Assembly: GCA_015680685.1 (NCBI GenBank)
Contig: MNCI01014449.1
Location: forward strand, 524,355-588,354
DNA: 64,000 bases
Direction of reading: 5' to 3'
Source: Gnetum montanum
Taxonomy: Eukaryota > Streptophyta > Gnetopsida > Gnetales > Gnetaceae
Each line of letters starts with the position of its first letter. Positions within the stretch are counted from its first letter, which is position 1. A program made the position numbers and the translations under genes. Shown in pieces: positions 35,366-46,452 of the stretch. Below the pieces are notes generated by a model, which was not told where the DNA came from, ran no database searches, and saw nothing but the letters and a program-made list of their open reading frames with translations.

Positions 35366-36580
35366 ATGGGTCACATAACTCCCCAACATCACTACCAAGT
35401 TCTGGAATACTTTAGAAGGACTCCTTCTCCTCTAGGAGATGCTCCATATCCATACCATCCTCCTACTCCATCCGCACCTCTTCCACCGGTAGTTCCCATA
35501 ACACCTCCTGCTCCAACAATGCAAGGGGAACTCCCCACTCAACCGCAGTAACGTAACACTACGAGAGCCGTAAACATTCAACCTGCTACTGGTTCTGAAA
35601 ACCCTAAAAAAAGAAGACCTTTCTTCAGAACCAGAAGCCCATACAAGCTCTCACAACCACAAGCGGTTGAGTCAGTGCACGCATCTCCAACATACAAGGC
35701 TTCAGTGTTCCCTTCAGTCCAAAATCAGAGCTTAATGCATATGGTTATGTTAACACATACCGTAACCGACTGGATCAAGGTAGGCCACCTTCCTAGGAAA
35801 CTATCTGACCTTGGAAGTCCCTTAATCTACCTCCAAATCACTGGGAACGAACCACATAAGGCTCTTCTTGACTCAAGTTTCGAAGTCAACTTAATATCAC
35901 GAGAAATGTATCAAGCTTGGAACTTGCCCCAACTTAAGAAGAGTAATATCCAACTAGAGTTGGCTGACCAGTCCATCACCATTTCCTTGGTATTGGTGGA
36001 GGACATTGTTACTACCGTGTGTGGTTGGTCCTACCCAGCTGACTTCCTGGTGATAGAAGTTAACAACAACGAAGGGGACTTCCCAATTATAATGGGAAGG
36101 GCATGGCTTAGCACAATAAACGCATGTCTAGGGATTCGCGATCTTTCCTTGGAGATATCTAAGGTAAATATTTATGGAAAGATCGAGAAGAATAAAGTTC
36201 CATGCATCACATACAGTGATTCATCGGGTGATGACATGGAGGAATGCTCGGCATCTCCTCCATGCAACAGGCGTGCCCTTGAAACTGTGAGACAAAGATG
36301 CCTATATGTAGCAATCACACAACTAGTAGTAGACACCCCGTGGTTGACAGCTAGTCGAAAGAGCAACCGACAAACATGCATGGAACGAACTGGGGAAATA
36401 ACCCATGACAACAACGAAGGCATAGATACCTTGGAATATGAGCGTCGCCAACTTCCACCCCTTAATCTGAGAACATCAATTGGGAGAAGCTGGGCACTTT
36501 TAAGAAATTCAAATAGACATTCATTATTTTGGATCTATCCCTTTCCATTCAGTCATGGGGGAGATGGCCACCTATGCTAA
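35366..36580 (+). pseudogene. Proline-rich linker and retropepsin-like protease of the nested element
   Basis: A Pro-rich piece (PLGDAPYPYHPPTPSAPLPP) runs to 35551, then a stop. From 35675 the frame is open for 301 codons. SPLIYLQITGNEPHKALLDS starts the protease fold. The usual catalytic D-S/T-G is LLDSSFEVNLI here, so Asp is kept but the Gly is Ser. The second half has FPIIMGRAWLSTINACLG, the usual ILGR-type flap partner. After the protease (VNIYGKIEKNK) the frame continues without recognisable polymerase motifs. Confidence 0.82.
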
Positions 36581-38430
36581 TCATTTGGGGCTTCAGTTCT
36601 TTTAGTTTTTGTTTTACACATGTTTGTTTTACACATTTTTTTCTTACACATTTTTGTTTTACAATTTCTTTAACTTTTCTTGTTTTTGTTTTTCAACATC
36701 ATTATACTTTTTCATTTTGTGTGTGTGACCCACCTTGTAAGTTTGTCACCCAATAAGTGTTCTTCATGATGGTATGAACTGTTTTCATACTGGTTGCTAA
36801 TGTTTGGTTTTTACCTTTAAGTCATGATGTTGATACTAAGGTATGTTTCTTTTGATATGGCAGGCAATGAATTCACTTCATCCATTCATCCACCAGTTTC
36901 TATGGTCTCTCTCGGCTTGGAAATATACAATCCCTTTCATCATAAGAACTTTTAACGAATCAATGACTGGGCACTTCTCAAATTAAGGACTCAAGGATTG
37001 AAAAGGATGTGGCTTCAAGGGAACTTGATGCATTTGTGTTGGCCATTCTCTTGGGTGCTTGGATGTTTTCTTCTTGAGTTTTCTTACCGTTTTGATGTCA
37101 CCTAATCATCGGGAAGCTGAGCAATAAAAATAACAAAGTCTTTGCATGGTGTGGTTCTCACGCATAAACACATAAAACAAAAAAAAGTGAGAATTCAAAG
37201 CACACCCCTTAGACGAAATAATCATTTGGGCTACACGCACTGGTTATGGAACTAAAAATGTTCCCTCTAACTAAGGCCTTTCTGTCTTCCCATTCTCTCC
37301 TCCTTGTTTCGTTGGAATGGTGGTGGCTCTTTGGTGAAGGCATTCTTGTCACTTCAAGAGGATGGATTGGCCGAATGCATTGATGCGAAGTCATTAGATG
37401 TGGTCTGTTTGAGGCTAGACTTGGAATGGGATTTATCAAGTCACATTAATCATGAAACACACAAGGGGCTATACACCACCTTGTTCTTGAGATTCCATTC
37501 CATTCTCTTCTCTCCATCCTTTTCTCCATTATTCACCTCATTGCCGGTTGTATTACTAGTGTATATTTTGGTTGATGCATTGTTTTCTTTTTGGTAATTC
37601 TTGTGTTTAAGACTTTAACTCTTGTTCCAAATGACATTCCCAAAGCCTACGGACTCTTTGAATGTGGGTTTGTCAGGGCATTATGGGCATGAGTCTGCTT
37701 TGGGGAGGATCCACTGACATTCCTCTTTGGTGCACCAGTTAAATTCTTTTCCCTAACATTTTTGCAATCCATTTCATTTTGTTCATTTCCATCTTGACAT
37801 CCCTTTCATCGATGTCATAGTTGTCTATTTTTCTCCATCTTTCTTATTCCTTTTCTTTTTCCACTCTCTCACTACCGAAGGTTCACGATTAGTCATGGGG
37901 GTACGGGGCCCAATTTTTTTGATTTTCTCCTAGCCCCTACACCTTCGGTAGTCATCATTAATATATCTCTAGATTTGTATAAGCCATACCACAACTCAAC
38001 CAATGGACCTTTCACCAGAGCAAGGTATCAACTACATTGACATTCATTTATCCTTGCTAATATAAAGATTGTGTTATGTGTGCAGATGGCAATCATGCAA
38101 TAACGGATTGGATCTTCTGAAAACACTTGGGATAGAGTGGTGCTGAAGTAGCTATGCAAGGAGCAAGATCGATGGCGCGTTTATGGATGGACAATGAAAG
38201 GCACAATCTTAGTGTTGGCAGCAGCAAAACTTCTTTCTCTCTCTCTTTCTTAGCTGCCAAATGAGGCCTGATGTCAATGTAATAAGGTGTTCACTCTTGT
38301 TGTCCTGAACACCAGTTTTGTTGTCTTGTAATGATGATCCGTTCACATGTCATCCCATTAGTTCCATTTTGAGTCAATAATCCCATACCTTCCTAATATT
38401 TTGTAAGGAACTCAAGGATGACTTTTCATT
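36581..38430 (+). other. Non-coding 3' internal region of the nested element
   Basis: No polymerase or integrase motif is seen. AGTCATGGGGG, part of the 3' purine tract, also occurs at about 36551 and 37891. A 12-bp perfect inverted repeat (ACTACCGAAGGT at 37871-37882, ACCTTCGGTAGT at 37941-37952) flanks the second copy. Confidence 0.6.
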
Positions 38431-38444
38431 TAGTCATGGGGGTA
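38431..38444 (+). promoter_or_regulatory. 3' purine tract of the nested element
   Basis: TAGTCATGGGGGTA directly precedes the 3' LTR. It matches positions 174-187 of element A and 40100-40113 of the outer element. Confidence 0.75.
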
Positions 38445-39238
38445 TGATGGGACATGATAGCCCCCGCGATATCGCGTCGTCCCCCACGATATCGCGATGC
38501 GTCGTCATATCTATAAATAAGAGGCAGCTCTCCCTTGTTTCTCATCCTAGGCTTAGACCTTAGTGAAACTCTGGTAGTTTGATCCCACCAGAGATAGAAT
38601 ATTTTCCATGTGCCCATAGTGGGAACTCCAAAGTGAACAGATCTTTATTCGAGCAAACATTGTACCTAAACACAAGTTTGTGTACGGCAATAAAGAAGAA
38701 TTTCTTGGATAAACCTTGCAGTGCATGGAATAGGCTAATTAGGATTTTATTTATTTTTATTTACTATTTATCATTTAAATGCTTTATTAGGAATTAAATC
38801 TTTCTCAACCCTTCTCTCCTAGTTAAGTGCCTTAGTACGACCGCTTCGAGCACGTGCGTTACGCGTGGTGTTCCCAGCAACGACTAGCATTTGGTAACCA
38901 CGGTTGCATTGGTTGAGGGTGTGAACGGTAAGTGGGAACGGATGCTGACACTAGGTTAATTCAGACTTAGTTAGTTAGTTAGAGTTAGTAATTAGTCTCT
39001 TCAAACCTTCATCTTAATAGCATAGGAGATAAAACAGAAAAAGCTATAAAAATCATATACCTCAGACTTACTTAACCATACACCGTGACAACTACAAGTA
39101 AGTCTGAGAAGACAACGAATAATTAACCTTAAGTGTTCCATGAGGCATGTAGGCACTTAGTTTGCGAAGTTCGACTGGATCGCGCGTGTTACGCTCGTAT
39201 TCATATGGTTGATTGTAGGGGTACCTCGCCACTCATCA
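38445..39238 (+). repeat. 3' LTR of the nested element (794 bp)
   Basis: It starts TGATGGGACATG and ends GCCACTCATCA. Only two GATATC units (38466-38495) precede the TATA-like CTATAAATAAGAG, against seven in the 5' LTR. Confidence 0.93.
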
Positions 39239-39243
39239 ATGGA
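39239..39243 (+). repeat. Target site duplication ATGGA, right copy
   Basis: It matches 32215-32219. The outer element's ORF reads on in frame across the joined site (PIFDGLNEYNK). Confidence 0.85.
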
Positions 39244-39880
39244 TTAAATGAATATAACAAGACAAAAATCTACCTTAAGGAGTTGCAAATTGAAGAGATG
39301 ATCAAGTATATGGAGCTCACTAACCTCCATTATGCAAACTTGGCAATGCTGACTACTGAGAGGCCAAGGTTAGAACTGGAGAAGTAGGTGGCCAACTTGT
39401 AACTTCTGTATAAGGTCAAGTTGAAGCATCACAAGGAGACAAAGCAAAAGTTAGAAATGGCCAATGTTGAACTTGAAGTTCACAAAGAATGAATCATAGA
39501 CCAAAGATCAACAGCTAAGTACCTAGCATGCAAAATGAATGACTATCAAAAGTTACAAAACTCTGTCATGGCATTCAACATCAAATGCAAACAATTCGTA
39601 ACTTGGTTTATCAATGTGAATGAGTTGTTCCCTGCAATGCCCTATCCATGGGATGTCCTAGTAATGGCCCACATCAGTGATGCTATATGGATTGTGTGTG
39701 ATCCCTACAGTAAGGAGAAGAAGATGAGGGCATTTTTGTATGCTTTTATTCTTCCACCAGTAGTTGCAACTACAGCAGGACAACCATAATCACCAAAGCC
39801 TCAACCACAACTATTGCATGCACCAGAGGTAGGGGAAGGTCCTTCAACACCTCAAGAGCCTTCACCTCCTAGGATCGTCT
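39244..39880 (+). pseudogene. Sense accessory ORF of the outer element, part 2
   Basis: It continues the ORF cut at 32219. It is rich in Leu, Lys and Glu (IYLKELQIEEMIKYMELTNL), consistent with a coiled coil. Then come FVTWFINVNELFPAMPYPWD and a Pro-rich tail (PSTPQEPSPPRIV) with a stop near 39880. At least three stops lie inside. Function unknown. Confidence 0.6.
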
Positions 39881-40113
39881 AATTTTATTCTTATCTTTAG
39901 TCGCCGAAGGGGTTTGCTGTCAATTTTGTTGCAGTGTTCAATTTTGTTTTCACGAACATCAATTTTTGTAAAAGTTGTAAATCTATACACTTGGGCACAT
40001 AGTGTTAGTTAGAGTTAGTTGGTCAATAATCCCATACCTTCCCAAAATTTTGTAAGAACCTTATTTCTCCTTTTGTTCACTCGAGGATGAGTTTTCGCTC
40101 AGTCGTGAGGGTA
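39881..40113 (+). other. 3' non-coding end and purine tract of the outer element
   Basis: It contains AATAATCCCATACCTTCC and ends CAGTCGTGAGGGTA directly before the 3' LTR, as in the other two gypsy copies. Confidence 0.7.
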
Positions 40114-40992
40114 TGATGAGTCATCATTAACAAGATCTAGTTAATGTGATCCCATCGATGCATGCTTGTCGACGTAGTTGCATTGATGTATACTCATCAA
40201 CACATGATTTAATGCATTGATGCATATGTGTCGATGGAGTATTTTGTATTGGTTATATAAATGTGCATACCTACTACATTTAAGGCATTCGTTGTTAAGT
40301 TGCATAGTGGAGCTCTTGCAATTTGTTCATTTGAGAGCTAGAATATTTTCTAAGTGCCTGCAATAGGAGTTGAGAAGTGTACGAATCTTTATTTAAGCAT
40401 TGATGTACCTAAACACTTTGATGTGAACAGCAATAAAGATGAGCTTTCTCAATGAACCTTGCAGCACTTAGACTTAGCCTAATATTTACTTAAATCATTA
40501 CTATTCATGTAATTTACTTTCATGCATTTAATTAATTAATTAATTAATTACAAATAATAAATGAACATAAGTATGACCATCTCGAGCATATGTTAATGCT
40601 TGGTAATCCCAGTAGTGCTTATGCTTGGTAACCTAGTAGTGCTTATGCTTGGTAATCTAGTAGCATTGCAATGTGTTCAGGATGTGTACAACAAATGGAA
40701 ATAGATGCTTATGTTAAGATTAGTTAAGGCGTTAAATAGTTTCTAGATTAATTAAGCATTTAATTACTTTATTTTCATGCTTAGGAGAAATGAATAAAAA
40801 TATAAAAGTTATACAAATCATGTGCCTCAGCTACACTTAACCACACCATTGAACTTCACAAGTGACATCCTTGAGATTCACTGCTTAGATAATGTGCACT
40901 TAGAGAACTATCATCTATGGAATTCGATCGAATTGCCTAGTGAACACTAGTGATTTGTATGGTTGGGCATAGGGACTGCTCACTACTCATCA
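40114..40992 (+). repeat. 3' LTR of the outer element (879 bp)
   Basis: It starts TGATGAG and ends CTACTCATCA. TATA-like GGTTATATAAATG lies near 40251. It pairs with 17502-18345; substitutions and indels are clearly more numerous than between the nested element's LTRs. Confidence 0.9.
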
Positions 40993-40997
40993 CTTTT

Positions 40998-42340
40998 TAT
41001 AATGTTTAATTAGGTACAATTATTCTTTCTCCCATGCACTTTGTAACATTGATTATGATTTTCTAGTCTTTCCTTTACTCATGATATATTTAGTGTATTT
41101 TACATTCCTTCACTCTGTAATATTTGATTATGGATAGGTTATTACTTGAAATAATATTGTGAAGTTGAAATACTTAGGATGAATTATTTTAATGGCCTCT
41201 TGATTTCTTCAAATTACCTCAAAATTCATGCCATAAAAATCCATGAAATGAGATCTAAGTGATACTGTCATCTAAGTTTTCTAAGCATGAAATAAGATCT
41301 ATGTATGGACATGTTTGATGCATGTAGAAGATTAATGAATAAGCTATTGATATTGGCTAATCAATGAGGAGAAGTTGATGTTGAAGAGGTCCAACAACTT
41401 GGTGATAATATAGGCATTATTAATTGTAGAAATGACTATTAAGTATATTAATTGATATAATTTATAGGAAGTCAGCTAATACGAAGATGTTTCCTAAGTC
41501 AATATTAGATGAGTTCATTACTTACAGAAAAATAGTCATGATCAAACTTTCTTTAGGATGATAGTAGGGAGATAGGACTTTAGGATAGTTGTAGGATTAG
41601 TGCTAGCCTTGAGGTTACCTAATTGTTCATTAATCATGTGTGTAGTCAAGAGAAATTTGGTATGCAACAATGAGGCGTTGATGGCCAGTTTAAGTTAGTG
41701 TCAACTTTACAGTTATTCTAATGTTTGATGTTGAAAACCTCAAAAGACTATCATTGCTAGTGTAAATCAAGGATTAATGGTAGTATTATATGTTAACGAT
41801 AATTATTAATGATTTTGATTAATGGTTTGGTTAATTAGTATAGTGATTTTGGTTCTAATAGTATGTTTACAACATTGCCCCATTTTCCCATCTTGTTCCA
41901 AGAAGCTTCAAGGTGAATTTCCTCTATTGCAAAGGTGTTCTAACCCTTCTTACATTTGTTTCATGCAGATGTTGCAATATGCTTTGAAGTTGAATGAGGA
42001 GCTCGAAAAAGGATTAATATTAGATAATAGAATATTCTTCTATGTATTTCATTTTCTATTTTGATCATTCTATGGGTTTGTATTTTGGCCATGAATATAG
42101 ATTTTCCATTAAACTCTCATCATATGTTGTAACGAGGCCTAAGTGGACATTAATATGTTATGTGGATTTTCAAGTAATATCTAAGCTATTAAGTTTTCCA
42201 AGTTAATTTTACAAATTTATATCGTTTGTAAGTGTTTAAGTTACTTAGGGATTTATTAAGTAATTAATATTTATTCATCGGATGCCTCATGGACAATTAA
42301 GTTTGATTATTTTCTAAGTATGATTCTAGAAATGTGACAC
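40998..42340. other. AT-rich spacer right of the outer element
   Basis: No gene family is recognised. An open frame at 41822-42064 has no supporting features. Confidence 0.4.
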
Positions 42341-43992
42341 TAACTATTCTGGTTTTCTCTTCCATCTCTACCATGTTGCTTATGTTGCCTCCTATCTTTA
42401 GCATCTCTTCCTAGTCTACACTCATCCTCATTAGAGCTCAACAATGAGGATGATAAAGAGGATGGGAAATTGCTAGAGTCATGCGAACTTACTTTTCTTC
42501 CATGACCTCTCTAAATTTTTTTTTCTTTTTGTCTTTTGGAAGACCTAGGCTTGAAGGCCCTTCATGTATTAGATCCTATTCCACCTCTTTCTTGGTTGCT
42601 CACTAAAGTAGATCATTTTAAGGATTTCTTGTTTCCTCAATGTTAAAGATAGGAGGATTCTAGTGATGGAACCATCCTGATTGATAATCGGTGTCCTCCT
42701 TTTCTGTCTAAGATGTTAATGGGATGGCAGTGCATTTTCCCTTAGCAACTTCATGGAAATCCTCCATGAAATAATCTTTTCTAAGTTAGGCTTCTATGGG
42801 CTGTTATAATCTATACATTTCATCAACTACTATATACTCATTTGTAATAACTTCCAGTCCAATCTTCATCAATGTAGCAATGATTATTGATGGAGCTACC
42901 TAATCATGTGGCAATACAATATTGCCTTATAGGTATATCATCTCGCTCATTAATCATGGTGGAAGATGAAGATAAATTTTGGGTAGTACGATTCTAGATA
43001 ATGTTCACTTAATAAGGCATATCATCATCATTTCTATTGTTCTTGCCATTGTCCCTTGTAGTATTATTAGCAGGTGAAGAATCAACTATATGAGAAGTAA
43101 ACATCTTAGATTAATATGTATGTTCTTGCAAGTATTTTAATATTTTTTAAAATAAATCATTGAATTCTTATATAACGAGTGTTTATGATATTAACTAAGA
43201 TAGAACACTAACCATTGAATTTTTGGCAATGACGCCAATGATGAGCGGCAAGCATGCCCAATACTCAACCATACAAATTACAAGCATTGCAAGTGACATT
43301 GTCATAACATGTGGATGAAATTAGCATGACTCTAGATAGTTGAGAGATAATTGCGAGTTGTTGTCTTCTCACTTGGGCTAGTTATACTTCTATAGTTTAT
43401 GGTTTAGTCCAAAGTGAGGTACATAATATGATATTGTTAAATCAGTAGGTAATTAGGATAAAGTATAGAATTTAATTAACAATACTAGTTAACAATAGAA
43501 ATGAATATTAATCTAGCCCACAGGCAATAAGCATTTGTTTCCAATTTACAATACATATCCTAGACTAGGGTTGTCATTGCTATGATTATCAAACAATATG
43601 CTACTAAGTGTACCTGGCACTATTGCTACCAGGTTACTAAGTGGTTACTAGTTACACCCAAAACTAAAGATACTCAATTTGTCAATTTACTAGTATGTAT
43701 AGAAAGTAAATATTAAGCTAAGTGTGTTGAAAAGTAAAATATATTATAAATGAGAATGCTACAATGGTGAGGAACAATCTTGATCTTTATTATTGATCTT
43801 GGAAAGTATCTAAGTACAATGTAGTTGAATAAAGATGTCATATTACTACTTCAAACTACAATTTAGGCCCTCACTAATTGATATGAAAATCATAAAAACA
43901 AATTGCATGCGTCTAGCCACAACTAATCAAAAGGTGCACTTAATACAATCAATGGACGATATTTGTAGCCAATACCAATTGTGGATACATCA
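42341..43992 (-). mobile_element. 5' part of a further gypsy element on the minus strand (element E)
   Basis: On the minus strand an LTR (43992-43239) ends CTCATCA and is followed by TTGGCGTCATTGCC (43238-43225), a degraded tRNA-Asp-type primer site. The LTR end (TGGTTGAGTATTGGGCATGC) matches the ends of the other gypsy LTRs. The far LTR edge near 43992 is approximate. The internal region to the left is decayed; near 42340-42440 an Arg/His-rich minus-strand reading (DRRQHKQHGRDGR) recalls the basic part of gag. No 3' LTR was found. Confidence 0.65.
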
Positions 43993-44040
43993 CATCTACA
44001 ACATGGCATAATAATATATAATATCATAGTTACATTGTCA

Positions 44041-44172
44041 TAACAATGAGGTGTTAGCCTCATGGTATAGGTCTTGGCTTGGTCACAACTTTGATTCTAC
44101 TATGTAACATTGACTTATAAACTTCTATTAATTTTAGGGTATACCTACATTTCACTTATTTCAGATTCTAAC
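44041..44172 (+). repeat. tRNA-derived SINE, copy 2
   Basis: Head ACAATGAGGTGTTAGCCTCA, box B-like TTTGATTCTAC, then GACTTATAAACTTCTATTAA, GGGTATACCTAC and a TTTCACTTATTTCAGATTC tail. It matches the copies at 48418 and 59344 throughout. Confidence 0.7.
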
Positions 44173-44399
44173 ATATATATACTCCCCTCATTTCAATTTC
44201 AATAATTTCAATTCTGATCAACGTAACCATCTACTTTCATGTTCCATTACCCATCTCCTCATGAAATTTCATAATGTTCTTATATCCCATGAAAGTTTTG
44301 TATACATGTCGAACCCACCAATAAAATTTCAACAATAATTCCTTGATACTTTTACGAAATCTATGTCATAATTTTGCTCAACATCATTGCCTTAGCGTC

Positions 44400-45621
44400 T
44401 GGGGTGGCCCGTCCTTTTCTTCGTCTCCATTACAGGCATACCTCCTTATCCTTAACAGCTCTCTCACGTTCCGTATGACGGACGTTTTACGACCAAATTC
44501 TTAAGAATCAATCACCCACCACTTATTTCAGCACAAGAATTTGTGGACACGATTTTCAGATATAAATATTAAGAGACAGTTTTGCCGATTTGTTAACGTC
44601 GGAGACATTTTAACAATATGTACCAAGTTTCCACGCAAGTCTCATGACTCGGCTTTTGCCTATTTTAAGGGGGAAAAAATTTTGTAAACGTTTTGTGGGG
44701 TTAGATCAGAGTCACCGAAACGTACGCATCAGGATTCCTGTTCTACGGATTCGCGAATCTCTCTAATATGGTAATTTCCTGGAATCAGGTTCTGGAGTTT
44801 TGGATCAGTTTTGGGAGGATATCTCTGTGCTTTGTATCTGATGCGTAGGTTCATTGTTGGCTGGGAAATTTTTGATGGGTAGCTTGGATTGATTTCAGTT
44901 GTTTCAAGCTGCCTCAGGCTTTTCAGCAGCTTTAAAGTCGAGGCAGGACTTTTGTCAGATCCAGCGCTTGGCCAAATTTCTCCAGAGCCTTTTGTTGAAG
45001 ATGGTAAGATGAAACTCTGCTTCTGGGTAGTTGAATTCATACTTTCAGATTTGTAAAGAATTCTTTTCTGCTTTTGTTTAGGTAATTCCTGTAACTGAGC
45101 TTTGATCCAGACGATGCAATTGTCGTTTAGTTTGGCCGTAGAAATTGCAGTAGAAGCCTGAGGCCTGACAAGTATAATGAGAAACAGAATTTTTGTTTGC
45201 AAAAAATCAACTACAGGGTATCAGGCTGCTCTGCTTCTGTGCCCTTGTTTGGGAGTTTGGGATTGTAAGGTTCGCAAGATAAAGTATTTTTGTAGGCCTG
45301 AATGGTTGTAGTCTAATTCATCATCGCTTAATCTGCAGAGGCCTATCTTGTTCTGGGTCAATATCATTTTATTGTAATTTGGATAAGGTTTTCCTCGGTT
45401 ATAACATATTATTGGATGAAAGAATCAGTTATTTTTTGTTGTTCAGCACCCAGATCCTTCCACACTCCACGTGCTCAAGCTTTTTAGCTTCGGGACGTGC
45501 TACTGCAGTTCTCTGTTGTACACTTCCGTCAGGTTTCTTTTGTTTTCAACACAGAGGCTCTTTGAAAGGAGACTGAATCTGGGTTCTGAAAACCAGAGCA
45601 GCCAGAATAATAAACAAAATT
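44400..45621 (+). promoter_or_regulatory. Promoter and 5' leader of the coiled-coil gene (inferred)
   Basis: A GC-richer block begins near 44700. A good donor (GAAGATGGTAAGATG, near 45001) and acceptor (TTGTTGTTCAGCACC, near 45447) suggest a leader intron. An antisense open frame of 157 codons (45202-44729) lies here but has no family features. No TATA box is certain. Confidence 0.4.
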
Positions 45622-46452
45622 ATGGACTCTGTTGTGGGTTCTGGGTCATCTATTAACAGGATGAGAAAGAAGAAAAAGAATCAGATAAGAGATGAATTAG
45701 ACAGGATTCGTCATGCAGAGAAGAAGAAAAGAAGACTGGAAAAGGCCTTAGCTGCATCGGCTGCAATTAGGTCCGAGTTAGAGAAGAAAAAGCAAAGAAA
45801 ACTAGAGGAGCAGCAGCGCTTGGATGAAGAAGCTGCTGCCATTGCAGAGGATGTAGCTCTGAGAGTCCTGATGGATAAAGATTCAATTGACCCAACTGAA
45901 TCTTGTCTCAGCATTGATCAAGTTGATTTGCATAATCAATATCCGTTGCAATTTATGTGGAAAAATGCAGCGTTGATGCCTAATGACTTGTACCAGCATG
46001 AAGAGATGAATAGGCTGTATTATAATGACCTGTACTACAGGGATATGAGCTATTCCAGTTTTTCAAAGAATAATTGCAGTTATTTATTTGGGGAAGCTGC
46101 AAGATCACAATACTGCATGGCACCTTATGTTTTTAGTGACTGGAATCTAAGCAGAGATTACATTGAAAGAAGAGATATGCTTTTTGGAAATTTATGGGAC
46201 CAGTGGCAAGGCTCATGTGGTCACAGTCATATTATGCCTTCACAGTGCGAGCAGGTAAAGGTTTCAGGCTTTTCGGTAGAGTTGGCTGCTGTACAAGCTA
46301 TTGCAGCCCTTCAAATTGCAGAAAATCCCGTGTCCAATTCCAAATCCTCGCAGATGATAGCAACTGCAGCTCTCGGTGCTGTTCCAGAAGAAAGAGATTT
46401 GATCCACAGATTCAACTCCTTTGTGAAGATTGGTTGTGGAAAAAACCCTTAG
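45622..46452 (+). CDS. Uncharacterised charged coiled-coil protein, 276 aa
   Basis: A single open exon runs from ATG at 45622 (MDSVVGSGSSINRMRKKKKN) to TAG at 46450. Residues 14-90 are highly charged and helical: a basic cluster (RMRKKKK, KKKRRLEK) that could be a nuclear signal, then ELEKKKQRKLEEQQRLDEEA. This strongly suggests a coiled coil. The middle is rich in Tyr, Asn and Met (LYQHEEMNRLYYNDLYYRDM). The C-terminal part has an Ala-rich helix (LAAVQAIAALQIAENP). I recall similar N-termini in uncharacterised plant proteins but cannot name a function. The length of the open frame, sensible composition and leader signals support a real gene. Confidence 0.75.
   Translation: MDSVVGSGSSINRMRKKKKNQIRDELDRIRHAEKKKRRLEKALAASAAIRSELEKKKQRKLEEQQRLDEEAAAIAEDVALRVLMDKDSIDPTESCLSIDQVDLHNQYPLQFMWKNAALMPNDLYQHEEMNRLYYNDLYYRDMSYSSFSKNNCSYLFGEAARSQYCMAPYVFSDWNLSRDYIERRDMLFGNLWDQWQGSCGHSHIMPSQCEQVKVSGFSVELAAVQAIAALQIAENPVSNSKSSQMIATAALGAVPEERDLIHRFNSFVKIGCGKNP

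Larger units (their letters stand above)
32220..39238 (+). mobile_element. Nested Ty3/gypsy retrotransposon, 7,019 bp, gag-protease only
   Basis: It is bounded by direct LTRs (861 and 794 bp) and a perfect 5-bp target duplication. It carries a primer site, gag, a protease-like domain and a 3' purine tract. Between 36580 and 38444 I find no reverse transcriptase, RNase H or integrase, so it would need another element's enzymes. Gag-only LTR elements of this kind are known in plants (TR-GAG type). By eye the two LTRs differ at about 55 of roughly 730 aligned positions, mostly transitions, apart from a block of palindromic repeats that is longer in the left LTR. It is younger than the outer element it interrupts. 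Confidence 0.88.
17502..40992 (+). mobile_element. Outer Ty3/gypsy retrotransposon, 23.5 kb including a nested element
   Basis: Two related LTRs (17502-18345 and 40114-40992) are in direct orientation and bounded by the same 5-bp sequence CTTTT (17497-17501 and 40993-40997), as expected of one integration event. Removing the nested element (7,019 bp plus one 5-bp duplication) leaves about 16.5 kb. Contents in order: primer site, decayed gag, antisense intron-bearing gene, minisatellite, RNase H-integrase, LTR-like region, sense accessory ORF, purine tract and 3' LTR. The RNase H and integrase ends resemble the Tat branch of plant gypsy elements, which commonly carry extra ORFs in either orientation. 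Parts between 20.4 and 30.3 kb may be further insertions; I could not find their boundaries. It is dead: every ORF has stops. Confidence 0.85.

Noticed and set aside
41822-42064. 80-codon open frame in the spacer right of the outer element
   Set aside because: No homologous features, AT-rich codons and no splice or leader context.
44729-45202. 157-codon open frame antisense to the leader of the coiled-coil gene
   Set aside because: Its composition looks like reverse-complemented T/G-rich leader sequence. There is no domain or signal peptide, and the sense strand has better splice signals.
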